NCBI GenBank assembly: GCA_025603075.1
Contig: MU626391.1
Location: forward strand, 1-56,693
Source of the DNA: Neoconidiobolus thromboides FSU 785
Lineage: Eukaryota; Entomophthoromycota; Entomophthoromycetes; Entomophthorales; Neoconidiobolaceae
Direction of reading: 5' to 3'
DNA: 56,693 nucleotides
This document shows positions 12,507 through 24,185 of the stretch, piece by piece. A program made the position numbers and the translations under genes. Below the pieces are notes generated by a model. That model did no database searches. It was not told the DNA's origin and was given only the letters and a program-made list of their open reading frames with translations. The stretch's first letter is position 1. Each line of letters starts with the position of its first letter.

Positions 12507-13907
12507 ATGTTTCTATTACTATTATTATTCAATTTTTTATCATATAGCTCAATAGAACTTTCACCAAGAGCGGATGATGGCGGATGTATAATAATTCAAA
12601 ATAAGTTATATTATTTAGGTGGAGTTGTTCAACTTCCAAACTTAAACTATATGAAAAATAACACTGAAGTATTTCACTTAGATTTGGAAAAAGGATTTAA
12701 GCTAGTTGATAATATTGCACCATGGAAAAGGAAGGATTCAATTAACTCACCAAAAGAAATGGCAAATGTAAAGTTATTCAAAATAGGAAAGGAAAATAAA
12801 ATAATAGTGAGTTTTTATACAAACAGTATGGAAAGGTTGTACTTCAATTATTATGATATTAATAAAAATGAATGGAATAATGAATATTGGATCAAAGATT
12901 TATTTAATAAAGATCAAATTAAAATGATAAACAAACATGAATACCAGTTATATCCCTTTATTTCACAAGATGATACAAATCCCAAGCAGTTTTATATAAC
13001 CGGTAGACTATTTCTTGATGGTTTGAAAACAATGTTGCCACTTCGGCTAAGCTCATTTAATATTGAGACAAAAAAGATACAGAAAATATATGATCTTTCT
13101 GATAATATTACTATTTACCCCCTCCTTGTTTTGAACAAAAACTTTTATTATTCTGAGATAAGTGGAGGTGGAGGCCCTAAAGGTCCCAATAAAGTCGTAT
13201 TAAACGAGGTAAATTTGCTATCTTTTAAAGTAAAAGCCTATCCTATGAAGCATTTCATAAATCCATATTCAACCTATTTTGTAAAAAATAGCCATCAGGT
13301 TTATTTTGCTGGATTTTCTTATTCACCTACAGAAGAAAAAAAAATTACAGTCTCTGAATTAAAATTCAACCCATTTTCATTAAAAGAGTATACTCCAAAT
13401 ACAAATAACCTTGGCTGCTTTGCCTTTTATAAGGACTTTTTAATTAATTCTTTTGGTAAAAGGATTTTAGCGCCTGGAAGTAACCAACCAGAAGAATCGT
13501 CTGATAAGATTCAAATATTAAATATAACTAATTGGAAAGAAATAGACGGTTTACTATCTTTAGCTAAGGACAATGAAAATAATAAAAGTGTTAATAGTAC
13601 CAATAAGCAAGCAATAGAAACAAAAAATGATGATAATGCTATATTAATAGGTGGTATTATTGGCGGAATTGCAGGGGCTATAGTGTTAACAGCAACTACA
13701 ATATGTATGTTATACAGATATAAACAAAGAAAAGGAAGAGCACCAAGTATGATTTTAGAGCCTATTGTCAATGAACCAACCAATCCTCTAGATATCAATA
13801 GCAACTATAATAGTGCACTATTTAACCATTATCATGAGGTTGATGATGGCAGTAGTGTAGTTCCCGAAAAATCGTACATTAAAAATAAGAGGGGCGAATG
13901 TGATTAA
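12507..13907 (+). CDS. Kelch/beta-propeller-like type I membrane protein
   Basis: One uninterrupted frame of 466 aa. It starts with a hydrophobic signal peptide (MFLLLLLFNFLSYSS). The ectodomain opens with a kelch-like motif (GGCIIIQNKLYYLGGV) and later blocks such as FYITGRLF and VYFAGFSYSP fit further propeller blades. A single transmembrane helix lies at about residues 379-403 (ILIGGIIGGIAGAIVL), followed by RYKQRKGR as stop-transfer and a ~57-residue cytoplasmic tail. Early-diverging fungi often carry families of such kelch-type surface proteins; ligand and role are unknown. It sits alone between MITE-rich regions. The start is the first ATG and directly gives the signal peptide. Confidence 0.75.
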   Translation: MFLLLLLFNFLSYSSIELSPRADDGGCIIIQNKLYYLGGVVQLPNLNYMKNNTEVFHLDLEKGFKLVDNIAPWKRKDSINSPKEMANVKLFKIGKENKIIVSFYTNSMERLYFNYYDINKNEWNNEYWIKDLFNKDQIKMINKHEYQLYPFISQDDTNPKQFYITGRLFLDGLKTMLPLRLSSFNIETKKIQKIYDLSDNITIYPLLVLNKNFYYSEISGGGGPKGPNKVVLNEVNLLSFKVKAYPMKHFINPYSTYFVKNSHQVYFAGFSYSPTEEKKITVSELKFNPFSLKEYTPNTNNLGCFAFYKDFLINSFGKRILAPGSNQPEESSDKIQILNITNWKEIDGLLSLAKDNENNKSVNSTNKQAIETKNDDNAILIGGIIGGIAGAIVLTATTICMLYRYKQRKGRAPSMILEPIVNEPTNPLDINSNYNSALFNHYHEVDDGSSVVPEKSYIKNKRGECD

Positions 13908-14780
13908 TGAAGCGAAAAAAATTAGGTTAGAATTTGACTATATTGACATCAAAAAAGCAGCATCATATAAATATGTCAATATTTCATAAAGATTTGAATA
14001 TATGAGGATGTATTTTTGTTTAAGAATTTTATTGATAATTTTTCTACTTAAATAGCGCTTAAAAAATAAAAAAGTAATGAAACCAAAAAAAATATCCCCG
14101 TATATTTCCTTATTAAACATTTGTGATTGTCTTTTTCCTTTCATTTATTTTACATATATATAGCTCAAAATTTATCATAGATTCTATTAATACTAAATAA
14201 CACTTAGATAAATAAATTGTAGACAATTTAAAAGCCAAATAGACCAACCAAAACATTACAAATTTTACAAAGTTTAAATTATAAATATTCTGCTTTTCTA
14301 TACACAAATAGGAACTTTTTTTAAAATTGGGTAAAGACAGTTATGAAAAATAAAAAATAAGTCTATGAAAAAGATATAGATCAAAGATGCAATATGTCAT
14401 CTTTTTTCAAAGTGAGCACTTTGTAAAAATATGAACCAAGTACCTTTCAAGTTTTTACTAAAAGTTAAGTCACATGCAGTAGTAATGTTTTTTAAAGCCT
14501 ATAACAAAGTTGATATACTGTTAATAGCTTCGAAGCTATAGTTAATAAAATAGCTTTTTCAAATGACAACTAATTTAACAAGTTTTAATATTACTATTAT
14601 TAGTAGAGACAAATAAACAGCTTACTATTGGTTGAAAGAAGAGAAAAGCTTAAGTTTATTGGCTATTAATGTGAAATTGGATGTCTCACTAGCTACACTG
14701 TTACGTAAGAATGAATACTAAGCTGCTCCAAGTATAAAAGAAATAGCAAAGAGTCACTTCAACTAAATTAAACTTTAATT
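13908..14780. other. Intergenic stretch with one MITE
   Basis: Apart from the MITE at 14001-14102, only AT-rich sequence; short minus-strand frames at 13938-14307 overlap the MITE and look like chance. Confidence 0.5.
14001..14102 (+). mobile_element. MITE copy 8
   Basis: Complete member, somewhat decayed (TGAGGATG left end, ATATCCCCG right end), TA flanks kept. Confidence 0.83.
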
Positions 14781-15083
14781 ATGAAGAAATGGTTTGATTT
14801 CCCAAAGTTAGACTTTGGATTAAGTCCAGAGGCAAGTATTTCATTACCGTATTGATAGTAGTCTCATGATTTTAGTATATTGCACAAACAAGACAATATG
14901 TAAGTAGGTCGTATTCTGCCGCTATTATTGTATCTGGAATTGGAATAGGGTTAGGTAAATTATTATGTGATATCAAAATAGTAAACTTTTCAATAAAACT
15001 AAAAATGATTAGGTTTATTGCTCCATAAATATTCTAATCCAGGAGAAATTAAAGAAAAAGAAAAAGAAAAAGAAATAAAATAA
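14781..15083 (+). CDS. Tiny putative membrane protein with a GC-AG intron
   Basis: Three exons (14781-14831, 14876-14966, 15013-15083) join in phase to 70 aa starting MKKWFDFPKLDFGLSPE. The middle exon encodes a Gly-rich hydrophobic segment (AAIIVSGIGIGLGKLL) that would cross a membrane; the C-terminus is a run of Lys/Glu. The first intron would use a GC donor (GCAAGT), the common rare-donor form; the alternative GT donor 4 bp downstream breaks the frame. No family is recognised. It ends 22 bp from the end of CFAP20, which is convergent. The model rests on frame continuity only. Confidence 0.35.
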
Positions 15084-15104
15084 GGGAAATAAGATTTTGT
15101 TTTA

Positions 15105-15819
15105 TTACTTATATAGTTTGAATTCGGCTGGTAAGTTTTGTTCTGAAAACGATATTTGATCACATAAAAAAATTCTTCTTATACAACAGTTAGGATTTAA
15201 AGTTATTTGAATCACTTCTTTGAAATTAGTAATGTAGTATTTTCTAATTAAAGATCGAAGATCTAATACAACTTGGTTCCAACTTGGTTCTAAATCTAAT
15301 TTTAAACATAATATTTCTGGGGTAACCCTTTTTTCTAGCTTAATAAATAAAGATACTTAATTGAATTAGTTAATAGATAACAATATTCTTACTTGAAACG
15401 TTGACACTCTTATTCTTCGTATTCTATTTTTATCATCTAAAGCTTTCACTTCCATACTAAACTCTTTGTTTAAATTTTTTAAAATAATAACTAAGTGTGG
15501 TAAAGATAAACCTAAGCCATTAGCAAAGTTAGCAGGACATTTCAAATGCACTTTTGATAAATCATTCGCAATCAGTTGATGTACTTTAGCATCAATTTCA
15601 GTATCGTGTATTAGACTCAATTCGTAGTCTTTTGAATCGGTAGCCATTAATTGCCATAATTCTAGAGGTTTGGAACTAAATAATTTAATAACTTGTTTAT
15701 TATAGCTTGTTCTCGTTTACCCTTCAGTAAAATATAATGTCAATGGACTATACTAAAATCGTTTAATTTAGATTTTGTACTATTTTTTTAGAATTTACAT
15801 TTTCACATTGTCGAAACAT
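15105..15819 (-). CDS. CFAP20: CFAP20/Bug22 family protein
   Basis: CFAP20 is an inner-junction protein of ciliary doublets and centrioles that keeps axonemes stable; it also exists in plants that lack cilia. Four exons (15819-15799, 15752-15721, 15675-15393, 15338-15105) join in phase to 189 aa (family about 193). The first two small exons give MFRQCEN then YSPLTLYFTEGSKPLELW, aligning without gaps to the family N-terminus. Later come HLVIILKNLNKEF, VKALDDKNRIRRIRVSTF, PSWNQVVLDLRSLIRKYY, the Cys-Arg-rich NPNCCIRRIFLCD and the terminal LPAEFKLYK. The family is strongly conserved, so identity is secure. No defect seen. Confidence 0.92.
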
Positions 15820-16253
15820 TTTGAGGTTTAAAAGTTGAATAAAAATGTTAATTTTTTTGAAGTTTGATGGATGAAATGCCAAACAAACATAATTTGAAAT
15901 TTATTGAATTGTTTTACATAATTGACAAATATAAAATATAAATTGACGGTTAAAATAAAAATATTTTTAATATATAAAAAAAGGGGGGAAAGAAGAGATA
16001 AGATAAAATGAGGGGCTAAGTTGAAAGAGAATTGGGCTGTCTAAAGTTGGGATGTGTACTACACTTACAATGCTTACTAGTAAAAACAAAACATGAAATT
16101 AAAATGGAATTCTTATTATCAGATAATACAATAATTTTAACATTAAAATAATAATATTAATACGAATAATAATAAATTTATGAAATAAAAGGTGAGATTT
16201 AATGTTTACAATGGTGGAGTATAAACGAATAATAATACAATATTTTAGATACT

Positions 16254-17324
16254 TTAATAATAATACCCTGATAAGTTATTATTATTATTATTTAAATTAT
16301 TATTATATTGTATATTCTCATTAATTCCTGAACTCATATTTAAAACTGACACATCAAATGAACCATTCCTATATGGTTGAAAATTATTTAAGCCATAATA
16401 ACTATTAAATATTGGATTATTAACTTGATGAGGTGTAAATGATTCGTTTAACATGGCAGTGTTATTAGTCGCAGGCATATAATAATTGGAATCTATCACC
16501 ATGGTATTCTTTAATTGAGATTCCAATGGAAAAGAATTACGACGGAAATATTGTTCATCACTTTCCTCAGTAAACACATTTGGAAACCCTGCTGAAAGAG
16601 GGGTGAGACATAGAGGGGTAGTAATGAATCCATTTAAAGGATTATTAGTGTTATCATTAGTACTGTTACTTGATAACAGGGAACTACTTTGCATGTTCAT
16701 CATTGTATTATTGGTCATCATAGTAGTAAACATGGACATATCATGGGTACTATTGCTATTGCTTATGTTTGATTGCAACAAATTTAATGGGGCAGGACAA
16801 CGTTTATTCAACCTTTCTTTATTATCATTTATGGTAACATGGTCGACCTTTTCATTGTTATCTTGAATATCATTTGATGTACTTGGATGGTTATCTTCTT
16901 CAGTTTCATTTTCATTTGAATGAAATTCATGATCAAAGGTCGTGGTTTCTTCTTTAATTCCATTATCAGTCTCTTGTGTAGCATTAGTGTTACTTTTTGA
17001 GTTATTTTTAAGCTTATCTTTTGCTCTCTTATTTTGGAACCAAATCTGCACGGAACGTGGAGTCATGTTAAGCTTGTTAGCTAGGAATTTACGTAGATTT
17101 AAATTGGGTTTGCTTGTTTCTTGATATGTTTTTTCCAATAATTTAAGTTGGCCACGGGATATCTTCTTCCTTTGTTTGACTTCGTTCAAAGGGAATAGAG
17201 TGTTGTACATAAGTGGATCATTTTTAAAGTTAGGTGGCATTGCGTTTGGATAGTAAGGTGAGATCATACCATTGGATTGTATCAACTCATAGCTTGAATT
17301 TGGGTTGAAATAAGAATAATTCAT
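16254..17324 (-). CDS. Homeodomain transcription factor, Asn-rich
   Basis: A single 356-aa frame. The homeodomain spans about residues 50-109, starting KQRKKISRGQLKLLEKTY and ending with recognition helix RSVQIWFQNKRAKDK; Trp48, Phe49, Gln50 and Asn51 of the standard numbering are present, so it should bind TAAT-type sites. The rest is low complexity: an acidic/Asn-rich centre and a C-terminal poly-Asn tract written in AAT codons (minus strand), which makes the TTA-repeat visible at 16275-16310. It resembles fungal Pho2/Yox-type regulators in domain layout, but no orthologue can be named. More than 3 kb of gene-free DNA lies upstream, unusual in this window. Confidence 0.85.
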   Translation of the reverse strand: MNYSYFNPNSSYELIQSNGMISPYYPNAMPPNFKNDPLMYNTLFPLNEVKQRKKISRGQLKLLEKTYQETSKPNLNLRKFLANKLNMTPRSVQIWFQNKRAKDKLKNNSKSNTNATQETDNGIKEETTTFDHEFHSNENETEEDNHPSTSNDIQDNNEKVDHVTINDNKERLNKRCPAPLNLLQSNISNSNSTHDMSMFTTMMTNNTMMNMQSSSLLSSNSTNDNTNNPLNGFITTPLCLTPLSAGFPNVFTEESDEQYFRRNSFPLESQLKNTMVIDSNYYMPATNNTAMLNESFTPHQVNNPIFNSYYGLNNFQPYRNGSFDVSVLNMSSGINENIQYNNNLNNNNNNLSGYYY

Positions 17325-19166
17325 GATTTAAATAAAACAAAAAAGGTAAAGAAAAACAAGAGGAAGTATGTAATTTATTATAATTAATAATTGGAAACTA
17401 TTCAATTATAACGTTGATGTACAATGGAAAATGAGTTCAAACTAGATGATTTGGTGATAAATTGATTGTTTAGTCTTTTGATTGTTATCAATAGTTTACA
17501 GTTAGAATATCAACTAAATTTAGCTATTTTATAGATTATATACTATAGAATATAACTAATCTTGAAATAAAGAAAAAAGTAAAGTTCAATTTATTCAGTT
17601 ATTAGTTCAAGTTTATTTTTAAACCAACTGTTACAGGTAATAAATTTTAAAACGTAGTATATTCCAAATCTAAGTTGATGGTGGGTCTAAAATTCTTTGA
17701 TGTTAAATTTCCTATAGGAAATATAATGAGAATTTATTTACTCCAGGTAAAATCCCAGCTTTTTTAAAACCAAAAAAAGTAGTCCCTTAAAAATTATTGG
17801 CTCTTAGTTCGTCTCCCTTTTTTTACTTCCTATAACACAAAGGGAATCTTGTTGATAAATTTTATTTAACCCCTAAAATTAATTTTAATATGAAGATTAT
17901 TAATCAATAGTACATATTGTTTTATAATAGCAATTAAATTGTTAGTATTAAATTTATTATTATGCCTTAAATAAACAACTTTTATTTCTCATTATTGTTA
18001 ATAACTTTTATTATTACTTATTGATATTATTTATTAAAACTAAATGATAATTTTGTACATTTATAATTTTATTTACCCAACCTAAAAATCTAGAAGTGTG
18101 AGATCATTTTAGTAACTGATTTTGATTGGAGGTTGGGTATATAATTGGTAGTTTTATAATTTGCTCATCAATATAAAAATCAATAAAAATAAAAAGTGAT
18201 TGTGGATTAATCATAACGCAATAGTAATGCTTCATTTAACTGATTGCTTTTTACAAATAGTAAGCTCTTATTAATTTATCTTTAACGTTACTTTCCTCCT
18301 GTGCATTTTTTATATTGAATTGAGCTAGACTTTCAATTTATTTTGTAGCTTTTTTTCACATTGGGGTTTTTTAAACTAAAAAGTATGAACTCGAGTTGAT
18401 ATCTTAATTTAAACTGGATTATTGTATTTTTAATTAATCTTTTTAATAGTTAAATTAAAATTAGTAAATCTCACTTTATATGAAATAAAATAATGACAAT
18501 AACAAAAGCAAATATTATCTAATTAGGCTCATTTCCTTTACATTTTCTTTACATTTGCTTTCAAGATAATGATACTAAAAGTTCAAAATTAGTTTTAAGG
18601 TGTTTTATTTGATAGTATAATTGCTAAAGTTCAATTGTATAAGTAGCTAACTGTTCATTTTAAAATAAAAAACTAAGAGTTGAACTACAAGTTATTACAA
18701 TAATCCAAATTATTAGTTATAAAAATTATTATTATCCACTGTGCAATTGAACCTTAAGAGTTATAATCTAGCTCAACTAAAATAAAAATTTTAGTTTACA
18801 AAGATGCTTATAAAACTAAGTTTTTGGTCTCGAATTTTAAACAATTTGGGCCGGAGAATTCATTATTAATTTTGTTATTCTGATTTATTAAATAAATTTT
18901 ATTTAAATCTGAACTATTTTGCTCTGATTTTTATAATCAATTTTCTAATTATTGATTACTTTTTGTGTAAAAAATATTTTAGCTTGGATTTTGCTCAAAG
19001 TTTTGTTTTTTAACTCTTTGAGCATTGAGGATTTCAAGAAAAATGATTGATTAGATTAGTATTTTTGATCTATCTTTTGATTATTGAAAAATAATTTTTG
19101 CTTAGCTAGAACTAATTTGTTAAGTAGCGTTTATGGTTTTATTTTACTCTACAAAAACTTGAAGAA
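17325..19166. other. Gene-free DNA upstream of the homeobox gene
   Basis: No coding or RNA signal recognised. It is the presumed promoter side of the homeodomain gene and may hold long-range control sites. Confidence 0.5.
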
Positions 19167-19270
19167 TATGGGGATGTATTTTTATGTTTAACAATTTTGC
19201 TGATAAAATTTCCGCTCGAATAGTGCTTAAAGGATCGAAAAAGTAATGAAGCCAAAAAAACATCCCCATA
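19167..19270 (+). mobile_element. MITE copy 9
   Basis: Complete member with good TGGGGATGT / ACATCCCCA ends and TA flanks. Confidence 0.88.
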
Positions 19271-20293
19271 TAACTTGTCCGTGGTATCTAAGTGGTAAAA
19301 TAGGCAACTAAACAGTTCAATTTTAAACCGAAGTCAACATAACATCGTAAGAATATAGAAAAGTTATAACAACAATAATCATTTATAATATTAAAATGTT
19401 TAAAACTATAGATGTTTAAATTAAAAATCTTTATCATAATTCAAGTGGGTATCTTATTATTTTAATAATTTATAAGAATTAAATTATAAATTAAAAACAT
19501 TGAAGGTTTAAATATAATGTTAATTTGGTTCATACTACAACAATGAAACTAAGTCAAGGAGTTACATCCTAGGTCTTCTCTAAATTCTTATCAAACTACC
19601 TTGTCAATTCAAAGGTTTAAAATCGGCATTCAGTATCAACAACAATTTATATTAAGTTATCTTGAATTAGATAAGTGACAAAGAAGCGAGAAAGGATGAG
19701 TTCAAAAATAAGTCAATACTAAAGTCATTTAACGAATTCAATCAATTTAGAAAAACATCACCTAAATTGACTTATGATTTCATTTAACTAAATAATGTTC
19801 ATTGACCTGTTGAAATTTAAGGTAAGACAGAATATAGTGCAATGGTAAATGCTCAAATAGCAAAGGCAAATTCTTAAAATAAGATAGAAATTGAAAGTAC
19901 CTTTTTATATATGAATTAAAAAAACTAGGCTAAATGACCTAAATTAATGATGGGTTTGATTGATTTTTTTTGCACAGTTTGAAAATGGGATGTCCTAGCT
20001 AAAATATAATCAAAAAATTGCTAGCACTCTAAATTTGATTTTAAAAACAATAAATTTGAATTTTTACTAATTTTGAAAAAAACAAAACAACGATAGTTAC
20101 TTAGTATATTATTAAATTAGCTATTGGTATGATTGAGTTTATATAAATATTAATAATGTATAATTTGATATTGTCTACATTTAATAAAAACATCATTAAT
20201 TTAAAGCTTAATATAATATTTAAATTATGAAACAGTGTCTTCAATAAGCATTTGATATTACAAGACAAAAAAGCTTTGAATCAAATTTCAGGA
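19271..20293. other. Gene-free AT-rich stretch
   Basis: Nothing supported. A weak tRNA-like opening at about 19278 was rejected because no 3' acceptor half is present. Confidence 0.5.
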
Positions 20294-20398
20294 TATAGGG
20301 ATGTATCTTTGTATTTGAGAATTTTACTAACAATCTTTCTGCTCAAATAGCACTTAAAAAATAGAAAAAGTAATGAAACCAAAAAAAACACCCCCATA
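20294..20398 (+). mobile_element. MITE copy 10
   Basis: Complete member with a TAGGGATG left end and CACCCCCA right end, TA flanks. Confidence 0.83.
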
Positions 20399-20738
20399 TA
20401 AAGCCAGCACTTTTTTAATTTTTAAATACTGTTTATTTAATATTTTAATAATAAAATAGTTAAATTCTAAGTGTTAAAAATAATGATATTAATTGTTTTT
20501 ATTGAAAATTAGAAAAATGTTAAAACGTTTAGTATAGTTTATAAATAATAATAAAACTATGTAACAATCTTTCAAAGAACTAGTAAACAAAATGGTTAAT
20601 AGAATGACCAAAACTTTAAATATAAAGTAAATGATCTAATAGCCAGTTTATTAAAAAATAATAAAAAAGTTAATAAAAGATTTTATACAAAGCTTGTGAA
20701 TTAAGGCTAATTTTTTTAGACAATAACAATAATATTAA

Positions 20739-20819
20739 AAATATAAATATAAATATAAATATAAATATAAATATAAATATAAATATAAATATAAATATAA
20801 ATATAAATATAAATATAAA
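20739..20819. repeat. (ATAAAT)n hexanucleotide microsatellite
   Basis: About 13 near-perfect tandem copies of a six-base unit made only of A and T. The minus-strand open frames across it (Tyr/Leu or Tyr/Ile alternation) are artefacts of the repeat. Confidence 0.97.
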
Positions 20820-21044
20820 CAAATAAAATATAAATATTTGTTAAAAAAGAGACATTGGGTAAACATAAACAAATCAAAGGAGAAAAGAAGCAATTCAGTT
20901 TGATCAATATACCAACTGAAATTATTAATAATTTTACACTTATAATAAATAGTTTTTTTACTACTTAGGTGCAAGGATTTTTGAATTTCATGTCAAAGAT
21001 AGTACAATGAAATGGAAAATGTCGGCCCTAATGGTATCAAGAGA

Positions 21045-21508
21045 TGTGAAATCTGGTACTCAGGGTTTGGAGTCAAGAACAGCTATTGCTGGGTTGACTA
21101 CGCTATAAGTCGAAAGGTCTTAGTTTATGTGACTAAGATAGACCTGGATTATCAGGAATAGCACGTAATAGGTTACAAGCTATATAAGACAAATAGAATA
21201 GACAATACTAATGTAAAATCTACGTAAAATACTATTAAGAAAACTTGGTAGCTTTATTAAATGTCGGAGATATCAGGGAATAATTCAGTTAAAAAGCCTC
21301 GAACTACTATACTCTGTAAACTCTTTTATACTCTGAAAATTATAAATATCAAAATGAGAAGATAATATTCTTTGGAATGGAGCTAGGAATTCTCATAGCA
21401 AATCAAACTAAGAACGTGGGATTGATTTTCTCTGAACTCAAGAACACAACAGCTTAGGCGATTGTTATGCTATAATTAACCATGGGACTGACAAAGCGAT
21501 ATTTCACA
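21045..21508. mobile_element. Solo-LTR-like repeat, copy 2 (complete)
   Basis: A 464-bp element with an 8-bp terminal inverted repeat TGTGAAAT / ATTTCACA (TG...CA ends) and GAGA directly on both sides (21041-21044 and 21509-21512), a plausible 4-bp target-site duplication. It matches 1-459 along its whole length. There is no coding sequence and no second copy within a distance that would bound an intact retrotransposon, so it is best read as a solo LTR. A non-autonomous DNA element with similar ends cannot be excluded. Confidence 0.75.
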
Positions 21509-22612
21509 GAGAGATCTTAAATATGAATTATTGTCTTTGCTTCGAAAAGTCACAAAAAGTTACAAAAAGCTAGTGATACTAGGCTATTAGTGATATTATA
21601 CTAAAGCTTGTTGATTAAATCAATTAACCTAAAAATAAAGAACAGATAGGTAATTTCAATGTTATTCTTTATATACGTTATAGATAACTACAAATAAAGA
21701 TGGATTTATATGATATATTTTGTTAATGTATTATAATGGCCTAATGGCCTAATGGCTTAACGTCAAATCAACAAGATACACTCTTAACATAATGACTTTA
21801 AAAATGGTATAAATTGTATAATTCAATTTTGAAATTTAATATGGACTCGCTTCTGTAGATTAAATCAAGTAATAAATTATTTAATTTAAATATCTGATCT
21901 GTTCCAAAGGTGCTTTGCTATATTATAAATTTGCTTTATTACTAAAACATATCATATCATGTTATACTATCCTTATTATTCTACTTATTTGTATTTGATA
22001 GAATTCGAATGAATAACTTTGAGGCTAATCGGATTAGTTTGAACACTACTATCATTTTTATCAAAATAAATTGCAATAAGTTTAAAATAAATTATTAGAT
22101 TTTACTATGTTTGATTTTTATTATCTTTCTTTTACAAAAAAACTCTTTAGTTGATAACATAATACATCATCTAGCTGTATCAAATATTTCTAAAATCTAA
22201 TTCTATACTAATTTTATACTAATTTTATACTATAACATATTATGATTATTAACTTACTTTATTTTTAGCAATCAGTTGGATTACCTTGTTTATTGAAGTA
22301 TTTCCTTCTAATATATAAATTTTGAGACCTGAATAAACTTAATAATCAAAGCATGCGTAATTTCAGATAAAACACCATCCAATAGTAAGATTTTTAAAAC
22401 ATCCAACCTAAGGTAAATGAATTAAATGAATTAAATAACAAAACGTAACAAGACTCACACTTATTCTTGTCCAACTAATACAAAATCAAACAAATTACAC
22501 TAACTTCTATGTTACTCTCCTCTTCATAAACAGCCCAAAGTTTATTAACAGTTCCATTGTTTCATTATATCCTGTGCTAAAATCCCAGATTTATTAAAAA
22601 TGTCAAACACCA

Positions 22613-22710
22613 TATGGGAATATATTTTTTCATTTAAGGATTTTATTAATAATCTTTCCACTCAAATAACGCTTAAAAAATGAAAAAGTAATGAAATAAA
22701 AAAAACTTAT
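22613..22710 (+). mobile_element. MITE copy 11 (right end decayed)
   Basis: Left end and centre match the family; the right terminus has drifted and no longer shows ACATCCCCA. Confidence 0.7.
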
Positions 22711-23414
22711 ATTATATATATAATAGACTATGTATCCATGAATTATTGAGCTTCCCACGTCTCCTGACCAAGCCCTAATAGATACTTTAGTAACAAACAG
22801 ATATATTGCTATAGATACAATGAGACAATTGGGCCCAAACTATAAACAAATTAGCAGTTTATTCGAGGAAGTGATCTTCAAACAGCTATGACTTCTGTCA
22901 AATTAACCACTTTATAAATTTAAAGAATAGTTACCCAAGTAGTAATAACAGTTGGTTTGATACATAGTGAGTACCCTTTTTGATGTATGATTCATCTTTC
23001 ATCCCATATAGTCTACTATTTAACTTTATAAAATAACCTGGATCCTTTAAACGAAGATAAGGTTAAACTTATACAAATGTCATTTGAATGCTTCTTGGTC
23101 TTTAAGGTTAAAAATGAAATATTTTATTTTATTTTGTAAGCTTACAAATTTTTAAAGTGCTTCTGTGACTAAGGTTAATATATAAAATAATCATAAATAT
23201 ATAATCTTATTTCATTTACACAATAAAACATTATGAGTATTTGATCTGAATTTAAATTTCAATATGGTTGGATTTTGATTTGGTTCTAGTCAATAATTAA
23301 GTTCTATTATATGCCTTATATGTAGTTTCTAAAGGTTTTACAAAACTGTAACACTACATTTGGTACTAATAGTTCTAATTATTTGACATTCCAATTTTCT
23401 TGTTGCTGTAATAT

Positions 23415-23517
23415 ATGGGGATGTTTTTTTGTGTTTAAGAATTTTACTAACAATATTTCCACTCAAATAGCGCTTAAAAAATGGAAAAGTAATGAAATCA
23501 AAAAAAACATCCCCATA
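23415..23517 (+). mobile_element. MITE copy 12
   Basis: Complete member with perfect termini and TA flanks; among the youngest-looking copies. Confidence 0.9.
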
Positions 23518-23747
23518 TATTAAGTAAGATATTTTATTTTTTGCTTTATTTGATATTATAAACTCATTTATTTCATGTATTTAAATATTAAAGCTTTAAA
23601 TTTTAATAAGATGGTTTTCAAATGATCATGGTGCAGTCACGGTTTATGATATAACAATTTAAGTTAATACACCAAGAATAAATTTTAAGTGTAGATAATG
23701 AGAGAAGTAGCTTAAACATCAGAGAGATACTTTAAATTAGAATAATA

Positions 23748-23851
23748 TATGGGGCTGTTTTTTTTAGTTTCATTATTTTTCCATTTTTTAAGCACTATTT
23801 ATGTGGAAAAATTGTCAGTAAAATTCTTAAATACAAAAATACATCCCCATA
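23748..23851 (-). mobile_element. MITE copy 13
   Basis: Complete member in reverse orientation, only 230 bp from copy 12. Confidence 0.88.
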
Positions 23852-24185
23852 TATACAACATGGTTCTATCGATTTCTTTAATTTAACTCAAGGTTTAATC
23901 AAAATCTACATTTAAAAAATAAAAAAATACCACTATATAAAAAATTCCTTTAAAAAATTTAGTTGCTTTTGAGAAACAATATTTACAAACTGAAAAATCT
24001 ATTAAAACAGTAGGTAAGAGCTTTATTTTTGATAGGCTTGAGAGCTTCGTTATATGTTAATAAGTAAATAGCTGTTAACCCAAGTTTCAAGTTTAGAAGA
24101 CCTTCTAGCTATCAAAGCAGAAGCATTTTAACTATAATTCAAAATAAGCTATTCTCTATCTCAATACTGAAATTTAAATTTCGAA

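Larger units (their letters stand above)
21509..24185. other. Gene-free DNA with MITEs and short coding-like relic
   Basis: Holds MITE copies 11-13 and a 9-bp tandem motif (CCTAATGGC, about 21737-21760). At 22742-22891 a 49-codon stop-free stretch (IELPTSPDQALIDTL..., MRQLGPNYKQISSLFEEV) reads like protein but is isolated; it is probably a decayed fragment. Confidence 0.4.

Noticed and set aside
19278-19345. tRNA-like sequence (GTCCGTGGT...AGTGGTAAAATAGG) next to MITE copy 9
   Set aside because: A D-arm-like start exists, but no 3' acceptor half pairs with GTCCGTG and no proper TTC arm is present.
20716-20974. Two minus-strand open frames over the hexanucleotide array
   Set aside because: Translations are pure Tyr/Leu or Tyr/Ile alternation from the (ATAAAT)n repeat.
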